Shown here in pieces: positions 56,891-64,000 of a DNA stretch of 64,000 nucleotides. Positions within the stretch are counted from its first letter, which is position 1, and the number at the start of each line of letters is the position of its first letter. The notes beneath the pieces are model-generated. The model had not been told where the DNA came from. It was given only the letters and a program-made list of their open reading frames with translations, and searched no databases. The stretch comes from Ctenosaura bakeri (Eukaryota; Chordata; Lepidosauria; Squamata; Iguanidae): positions 310,001 to 374,000 of the forward strand of contig CAOLHI010000353.1 of assembly GCA_948474755.1 (NCBI GenBank), given 5' to 3'. Made by a program: the position numbers and the translations under genes.

Positions 56891-58715
56891 CATTTTGCTG
56901 CATGGCTACCCCTAAATATGTTCCCAACACTTACCTTTGAGCATTCACTAATTTGTGAAGATTACAGGGTATTTCTAAGAAAGAATGCTCACCAAAAGCA
57001 ACATGGATATTTTAAGATGCAAATTGTTGATATATGTATAATTTTCAAAAGCTCTTCAGTTAATGGGGGAAACATTGTGTGCATTGAGTTAACTGTGCAA
57101 ATACATTGGCAAATTAAGGAAAATAAGCAAAGTCTCACAACCCAATAGGATATTAGGATGGGAAGACCATGCCAATAGAATTGGAGAAATTCAATGAAAC
57201 AGAGATTGAGATATTGTCATCTCCCTATCTTTATGCAACTGATGTAACTCACCAAATTTGTGATTCATATTTCAAAATTAAAACTATGTATTAAATTAAA
57301 ACCACTATTTTTCAATAAAATTTAAATTGTAGGCAGGATTTAGAACCTCTTCACCTTTTATGTTCAAGGTTCCCTGGTTACTTTTATTCACTACAGAGTC
57401 AAACAAACAAACAAAATCCACAAAACAGCAATATGCTTCTAGTAGTCATGTATTTAATGTCATACCTGCTTTTAACCCAAGATGTGTGTCTTCTTTTAAG
57501 ATATATTCTTGAAGATGAACTGTACAGTTACTATACACACCAAACCAAAGGCAGCCAGATACTGCAGCCTGTTTAACACTTAACAATCCACTATTTTTAT
57601 AGTTTCAAGAAGCCAGCAAAAACAGGTGATTTCTCAAGGGTCTGGTGAACGGCTTCATGGTGAAATGGCTTCATTAGTAGTTGTGTAGCTTTGAGCATCA
57701 CAAACATATGGTAATATGTGAGATCTTATAGAATGTTACTGCAACATCACAGGGAGCTGCTCTTCAACGAAATATTTAAGACTAGGGCCTGAGGGCCATT
57801 TTATACATGCAAGTCCATCATTTGATGGCAACAACTTCAAATTATGCTTGGATACATGAGTGGTCTCTCAATGGTCAGATGCCACCAGCATAATTCACAT
57901 GTCTCTCAGATGCAGTGCTTTTTCAGTGAAGTCATATAACACATTCAGTTTCAAGTTATTATACTGAGTAATGAAATGCTAAGCAACAAATAACACAAGG
58001 GGACCAGACCTTAGACAGCTGTGAAACTAATATAAGGTTTTTCCTTCAAATATCAGTGTCATGGAATACCAACCTGTGATGAATATTAAACTTAGAAGAG
58101 GAGAAAGGCTGGAGAACATCCAAAAAAAAAAAAATGAACTGTAAGTTTTGTAGCCAGTAGAAATCTGTAACTATGGATGTCTGGCTTAGGCTAGGATGAA
58201 AAAGAAATATGCAGGTACCCTAATTAATGAATTTTCACGTATTTGCCAACATAACTCATTTTTCATGGACAAACTCTCACATTAATTTTAGGAGCTGGAC
58301 CAAGATTTGCATGGAATAAAAGATGCCAGTTTTTACAGAAATGTAGAGAAGGGCAACCAAAGCACAGCTTGTTCAACACTCCTGCTTTTATGATGCAGAT
58401 CTTGTTACTCTGTTATTCTGTCTCATAGAATATTTGATTTATAATACTTAAATTTATCTTCAGAAGTGCTATTGCTAATTTTAATGTGGTATATATTTGA
58501 AGAACTGCAATGCAGAGATGTGCTGGTGTGAAATAATGTGTTACTGTTAACATTGTATTCATCAACATCATCGCTAATGCACACACACACACACAGTCAC
58601 ACAGTCACTCACCCACAGATCTCTTCTACCTTTATACCAGATCTGTGAATGAAGCAAAATTTAACAATTTAGATCTGGGTTCAGATCAGATCATGTTGAC
58701 ATGGATTCAATCTGT
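56891..58715. other. AT-rich spacer
   Basis: Short (CA)n at 58,578-58,594. No gene or repeat recognised. Confidence 0.4.
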
Positions 58716-59128
58716 GGCCCTTGCTGCAAGATTCACCCAGCCCGCCATGGAGATGAGAGAAGAATGGGGCTGGGATGATGCTTAAGCACAACATCATTCC
58801 AGACCCATACTTCTCCTATCCCCAGGTGGCACAATTGCACCAGAAATCATTGACAGGTTTTCCTGGCAATCGTGCTGCCCTCCCCCTGTGTGCCCACACT
58901 TACCTTGTGGAAGTCCTGGAAGTGCAATGGCTGCACTTCCTGCCCCAGCACAGCTTGGGACAATACCTGGCTGTGCTGTGGCAGGAAGAAGCATGGCCAT
59001 CACGTTTTCTAGATCCCACAGACAGCTGGTGTAGAGGGGAGCACTCCATCTTGCTACCCTCGTTGGACAGCCACTGTCACCATCATCACTGGATGCTTCC
59101 GGGACAACAGTAAGCTGCAGAAAAGGCC
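58716..59128. mobile_element. Family H MITE
   Basis: GGCCCTTGCTGCAAG to GCTGCAGAAAAGGCC, 413 bp. The left part 'cgccatggagatgagagaagaatggggctggg' is shared with 34,804-34,915. Flanks TGT/TAT could be a drifted duplication. Overlapping open frames on both strands are not genes. Confidence 0.7.
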
Positions 59129-59696
59129 TATTTTGATCCAGACCTTGAATCTCAGTCATGATTCAGGAATTGTGATTCCTCTATCATTGATTTTCACAGG
59201 AAAATCACACATCCAAACAAAATCTGTACACAATCTCTAAAGAGGGGATTAATTCAGCCCAATTTCAGACAAGTAATCCCCAAGGGTGTGCATGCATGCA
59301 TGCTAAGTATCTGTAAAACTGGCTGTTCAAAAATAAAATAAAATAAAATAAAATAAAAAATATAGTAATTTATTTTACTAAGTGACAGCAGACTTTGAGT
59401 GGCATTTCCAATAGATTTGGGAAACCACTCACTGTTCAAGACCCTAGGAGCTGAATAACTGCCATTACATATAAAATACAGTGCTCTATGAACCAACAGT
59501 CTTCTTAAGTTCCTTCCTACACTGATGGCTTTTCCATACTTGGTTTTACTTCTGTTACTCCAAAACTGTGAAAATTTCCAACTCTTATTGAAAAGATTCA
59601 TCCAGAAACCGAAATGAGAAGTGAGGTGGGAAAGATATTAGTAACAGTACTGCTGGTAAAGCTTTTTGCTGAGAAACCAGACTAAATGTGTTAAGC
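59129..59696. other. Spacer with (AAAAT)n
   Basis: Contains an (AAAAT)n run at 59,329-59,360. No gene recognised. Confidence 0.4.
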
Positions 59697-60250
59697 AATT
59701 ACTGGGCAGCAGCAGCAGCAAAAGTAGGGGGTACACTGGTGGAGGATCTTTCAGAAACTACAATTTTCCCTTTACCTATGAACACATCAATAGCTGAATG
59801 TCCTTTTGGCTTGAGTCTCCTTGCTTCATTACCCACTTTTAGTTGTCATCTACCTTACCACAGTAGCTTGTTGATTGTCTTCCAACCTGGGAGTTACCTC
59901 TTCTGACATTGACTCTTGTTTCTTTTGAATTGTCTTATCATAGAGTTTTCCTGGAGGATGACATTCAAAAGGGGTTTACTGTGCTTCCTTTGGTACATAG
60001 CTTTATCTATGGTGCCACTGCCATTGTCTCTGAGAGATCCTCCATCAGTGTCCCCCCGCTACTGCTGCTCCCCAGTACCTGCATGGCACGTTTAGCCTGA
60101 TTCATTAGAAGAAGCTTGTCTGACATGGAAGATGCTACCAGAAGCACTGCTGCCATCAACTTCTTGCCTCTCAGCAGCACACAATCCACCACCCTGGGAA
60201 GGTAGTACGATAAAACATCACAAAGTGTGTTATACTTCACCATCACTTTA
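59697..60250. repeat. Unclassified dispersed repeat with inverted partial copy
   Basis: 60,007-60,250 matches 53,520-53,760. The piece 59,697-59,775 ('actgggcagcagcagcagcaaaag...acactggtggaggatctttcagaaac') is the same segment as 60,007-60,085 in the opposite orientation. Confidence 0.6.
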
Positions 60251-60708
60251 CATTACTAATGTAAAAACACCTATTTAGTATGAAAAACCTGAACATCACC
60301 AAGAATTGTTGACACAATTTTTTGTACTTAAAAAAAAAAAAATCCACAAAGCACCACCCCCAAAAACAAATTGGACAATATCTTTTATTGAACCCAAGAT
60401 AGTTTTAGCGATATTTGCTCACTATATTTTACCTAAAAGTGGGGCAAATTGATACAATAGACCAGACATGAAATTCCAATATGCATTTAATCAACCATAG
60501 CAAAAGAAGCTTATTTTAGAGTCTTGGGACTGATTTTAAACTGGGATCTCTTTCGGTTTGCCAAGAACAGTGCACTGAATATCCATTCATAAGCTGTTAC
60601 AGAAGCTGATAATAGGAAATATCTGCTGACCGATTCATTATTTCCATTTTAAGTGGGAGAAAAGCAGTGGCTAAACAACATGATCAAGCAAAGTTTGATT
60701 CTAACTTT
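60251..60708. other. Spacer
   Basis: No gene or repeat recognised. Confidence 0.35.
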
Positions 60709-60983
60709 GGCCCTTTCTGCACAGCATTTGCCATGTGAAAGGGCGCCTGGAGCATTGCAGGATTGTGAGGAGTGATCTGCATGATGCATTCACAATCATG
60801 TGATGCTCTAGGGTCCGGCAGGAAACTCCCAGGCTGCGCTGCAGAAGGAAGAGGCGGGGCTCTCACGCAAGCAGGCAGTTTGTGCAGAGCTGAAGGACCT
60901 CGGATGCAAGAGCCTCTCGCTGGAGACTGCTTGCTCGATCTCCGCACCACAGCGCTGGACAAAGGTAAGGTGCGGAAAGGGCC
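60709..60983. mobile_element. Family H MITE with TTT flanks
   Basis: GGCCCTTTCTGCACAGC to GGTGCGGAAAGGGCC, 275 bp, with perfect termini and TTT on both sides (60,706-60,708; 60,984-60,986). The inner parts match the right half of the 2,962 and 62,760 copies ('caggctgcgctgcagaaggaagaggcgggg'). Confidence 0.85.
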
Positions 60984-61844
60984 TTTTTTTATTGCATTGA
61001 AACACGTTGGATTTCTGGCTGGTCACTTTGGGTCCTAAACAAATGGCTGTAATATGTTGTACCTGCAACAAAATTTTATTGTGTGGAGTACCTCTGTCCA
61101 GGTTTTAACCAGCCATATCCTTTTCCAGTTACTCCATTCTGCACATACCAAAATATTGTATGTGAGTTTCCTGGTCAAGATTTATGCCTATCAAAAAAGT
61201 TCAGCAAATGAGGGAGGGAGGGGGAGGAGGACTTTCCCTTCTTGGATTATTTAACTCCTAAAAACAAATGTATTGTTTTTGAAAATGAGGGTTTACTTTT
61301 AAGCCTACAAATAACTGTCTCTTGGGCATAGATTGTATCATTTTTTGCTACTTAATGATCCACATTTGAGAATAAGTTCATTATCAGTATGCAATTTTCT
61401 CCATAGCAAGGATATCTGAAGTGATAGTCCATGTGCCAGATCAATCCTCAAGGCAATTTTTGTTTGGACCCATGAAATGTTAATCAAAATGTGCAATGAA
61501 TTTTGTCTTATTGTTTCACTCACAAGGAAAAGAAACAAGACCAGTTGTTAAAAATGATGTTATCACTCTACTTTTAATCTTGTATATAGCATGTTTAATG
61601 ACTAAACACACACATTTATGTCTAAATGTATGTCTGTGAACAACTTCTTCATAAAGCCATGGTCAAAAAATTTATTACTGAGGCAGGCCATTCATAGAGT
61701 GGCCAGTCTGAACAACAAAACGTGCTTCTGGGCCTATGAATAATAGCATATAGATGTTGTACTTGTTTCTAGTGTAGAGCATTGACCACATCATTACCAG
61801 ATCCAGTGACAGCCCTATAACTAGGTAGAAATGGTTAGGAATCT
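60984..61844. other. Spacer
   Basis: No gene or repeat recognised. Confidence 0.35.
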
Positions 61845-62524
61845 AAAGAGTATTTGAGTGTTTGAGTATTTAAAGAGTATTTGAGTGTTTGAAAATATTC
61901 AAAAAAGTTCAAAAATACACTTATGTAATAGCAATAGAAATAGCATTTATTTCTATACTGCTTATCAACTGAGTGTTATCTAAGCGGTTTACAATGTATT
62001 TTAGCTAATTGCCCCCAACAAGCTGGGTACTCATTTTACTGACCTGCGGAAGGATGGAAGGCTGAGTCAACCTTGGAGCCCAGCAGGATTGAACTCACAA
62101 CCTTGTGGTTGCAGTACTAGCATTTAACCACTGCGCCACCAGGATGGATCCCTGAAAAGGATAAGTCAGAATATTTGTAGTTCAGGACTTACTCTGTGTG
62201 AAAAATACACATTTATTTATTTATTTACATTGATAGAAAATAAGATTTCTGTGTAGAAAACAGACTAACAAAATAACAATAAGATAACATTTGCACACAA
62301 AATGCTATTTTCAGTGCAAGAGTCTTGTTTTCTGAGTAGAACTGGTATTTTCTGCACAAAAAGTGTTTTTTTCCCCCCCTCTTTGTACGGAATAAGTCCT
62401 GAAGTGCAAATAGTCTTCAAAAACTTCACAGTTTTCAATGATTTTTTCACAATCAGAAGAAAAATGGTAAAAAATTCTTTATTGTTCCTTGTGGGAACAA
62501 AATTTGCAAAGATGTAGACCCCTA
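61845..62524. repeat. AT-rich 'CAGAAAA' repeat, split by a SINE
   Basis: 'gaaaatattcaaaaaagttcaaaaatac' before the SINE and, after it, 'atttgcacacaaaatgctattttcagtgc', 'ggtattttctgcacaaaaag', 'ggaataagtcctgaagtgcaaatagtcttcaaaaacttcacag', ending 'gatgtagacccctag' as in the copy at 31,320. Confidence 0.65.
61925..62145 (-). mobile_element. tRNA-derived SINE (second type), minus orientation
   Basis: Reverse of the SINE at 52,065-52,290: 'aagcggtttacaatgta', 'attgcccccaacaagctgggtactcattttactgacc', 'ggctgagtcaaccttggagcccagcaggattgaactcac' (inverted B box) and 'taaccactgcgccacc' (inverted A box). Inserted in the AT-rich repeat. Confidence 0.82.
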
Positions 62525-62759
62525 GAAGTCATGTGGCTGCCTCAGGTTTCAGATGCAGTGAATGGTGCTGACCATAGGGGGAAGATGGCATGTGTATTGC
62601 ATGATTAAACTGTACGAGGTTTGAACTGTTACGAAACTATCCAAGGTGTGGGAATTATTTGGCAGAAAGAGATAAGCACCTGAAATTAGATAGCTTCTTC
62701 AAAGGTTAGACTGAAATCCAGAGTAGATTTACTGTCCAACTGAAATGGCAGTCATCTGA

Positions 62760-63138
62760 TGAGGTGTCCCTTGACCCTTGAGCATCGCACACATGTGAGG
62801 AGCAGTTCACACAACACACTCACATTTGTGCGATGCTCCAGGGACCAGCAGGGACCGCTCATACATTTTTTCATTTTTGGCTTGAAGCTGAAAATGCTGC
62901 ACGATCACACATCGCTCCGGGGCCCCGTGTGCACTTACCTTGTGTGCGGAGCCTCGGAAGCAGGGCAAGTCATGCTTCCTGTCCCAGGCTGCACTGCGAA
63001 AGGAAGAGGAGGGGCTCTCATGTGAGCAGGAAGCTCGTGTGAAGCCGAAGCAGCAGGGAAGCGAGGGCCTCTCTCCAGAGGCTGCTCACATGAGCACCAC
63101 ACCCCAGCGCCGAAAATAGGTGGGTTGCGGAAAGGGCC
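62760..63138. mobile_element. Family H MITE, left end decayed
   Basis: The right end GTTGCGGAAAGGGCC is intact; the left begins around GGTGTCCCTTGACCCTTGAGC, where the terminus is lost. The interior carries 'aggctgcactgcgaaaggaagaggaggggctctc' and the inverted 'ttttggcttgaagctgaaaatgctgcacgatcac' block. Confidence 0.7.
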
Positions 63139-63199
63139 ATAGTTCTGTGTGTATCATACAATTTGTTTTGTGCCACCTTGGGTAGTTTACTGTCACATT

Positions 63200-63273
63200 T
63201 GTTGTTGCTGTTATTGTTGTTGTTGTGGGAGAAGGATTAGCTGCTGTTGTTGTTGTTGTTGTTGGTGGTGGTG
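63200..63273. repeat. (TTG)n and (GTG)n runs
   Basis: Two TTG-rich triplet stretches (63,200-63,227 and 63,241-63,273). They may partly be the tail of the following SINE. Confidence 0.85.
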
Positions 63274-63500
63274 AAGGTGTTCACCTTCAAATTATTATGG
63301 TGTCCCTTAACCTATTATAGGTTATCTTGGCAAGATTTAATCTGAAGAGGTTTGGCATTACCATCCACTTAGTTTTTGAGTGTGAGTTGTCCAAGGTCCA
63401 TGGGTTGTCCATGGGTTTCCATGGCTGAGCAGGGATTTGAAACCTGGCTCTCTAGTGTATGATAAATCCTATTCCAACAGTCAGACCACTAAAACTCCCA
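63274..63500 (-). mobile_element. tRNA-derived SINE, minus orientation
   Basis: 'ggttatcttggcaagatttaatctgaagagg', 'ccatgggtttccatggctgagcagggatttgaaacctggctctctagtg' (inverted B box) and 'caacagtcagaccact' (head). Same SINE as at 2,591 and 44,185. Confidence 0.7.
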
Positions 63501-64000
63501 TTGCTAGTGCTGAATTACCTAACAAATCCAGTTAATAAGATTAGTGTGGTGGTGGTAGCAACCCCCCCACAAGTAGCAACATATCTTTGACTGTCGCTGG
63601 TCAAAGGAACATAAATTTTGTCCCATTTCATATCAAATAATAATAAAAAAGAGACTAAAGTAAATATGTGAGTTTTGTGATAAAATTCTCTGCAAGGTTA
63701 ATGTTTTTCTATGTTTGACACAGAAATGCCACACAACAGAAAACAGAAGGCCTGACAGGTACCAACTGGATTCACAAGTTAAAGCTCAGACAAGCCTATC
63801 TCCTCTGAAGGACATGTTCAGCTCCATGTAGATTACACTGTGATGCTTCACTGCATCTGTAGATAAGATAGTTCATTCAGTTCATTGTAGTTCTCCTGTT
63901 TAAGGTCCATTTCTTAATGTCCCTATTGGACAGTCAAGATACAAGACAATATTACAGAGGAGGACAAGAAACATAAACAAGTCAGGTTTAACCACTGTCT
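63501..64000. other. Spacer
   Basis: No gene or repeat recognised. Confidence 0.35.

Noticed and set aside
63200..63273. CRISPR-like or tandem array
   Set aside because: Simple triplet repeats without spacers; the organism is a vertebrate.

Overview
The window looks like intergenic or intronic DNA from a squamate reptile (lizard or snake). The repeats point there: a young L1 LINE with two ORFs, an RTE-BovB fragment, CR1-type 3' ends that finish in the ATTCTATG-like octamer, tRNA-derived SINEs whose tails resemble BovB, and many short inverted-repeat DNA transposons. I see no bacterial-type gene, no rRNA or tRNA gene, no CRISPR array and no convincing multi-exon host gene. The only host-exon candidate is a 66-70 nt stretch at 1190-1259, flanked by a good acceptor and a good donor site; it is weak evidence on its own.

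The centrepiece is a complete L1 on the minus strand (9255-16278, 7.0 kb), bounded by an 18-bp target-site duplication. It has a 1.4-kb 5'UTR, an intact ORF1 (393 aa: coiled coil, RNA-binding core, long acidic C-terminal tail) and an ORF2 encoding endonuclease and reverse transcriptase. ORF2 is interrupted once, by a frameshift near 13,196. The element sits inside an older AT-rich repeat that has several other copies in the window.

Layout. 0-9 kb: old SINE, CR1 and inverted-repeat elements in AT-rich spacer. 9.2-16.3 kb: the L1. 16.3-25 kb: spacer with a CR1 end inserted in a SINE, a 0.45-kb 5'-truncated L1-like insertion with its own duplication, and transposons with GGCCCTTTC ends. 25-29 kb: a 195-bp tandem duplication and an older plus-strand L1 relic. 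29-46 kb: mostly short transposons, the AT-rich repeat, microsatellites and a CR1-type reverse transcriptase relic (38.6-39.2 kb). 46.7-49.1 kb: a 2.36-kb element with the same GGCCCTTTC ends and a TTA duplication, perhaps a deletion derivative of the autonomous parent. 50-56 kb: decayed CR1 ORF1, ORF2 and 3'-end pieces, a 0.3-kb palindrome and an RTE-BovB C-terminal fragment. 56-64 kb: spacer, more transposons and SINEs.

There is no gene pathway here. The relationships are parasitic: L1 supplies retrotransposition machinery, SINE tails resemble BovB 3' ends, and the short inverted-repeat elements presumably used a transposase encoded elsewhere. The most interesting material is the GGCCCTTTC family with one long member, the AT-rich repeat of short near-palindromic units, and the near-intact L1 with an acidic ORF1 tail. 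All family assignments were made by eye, without database searches.
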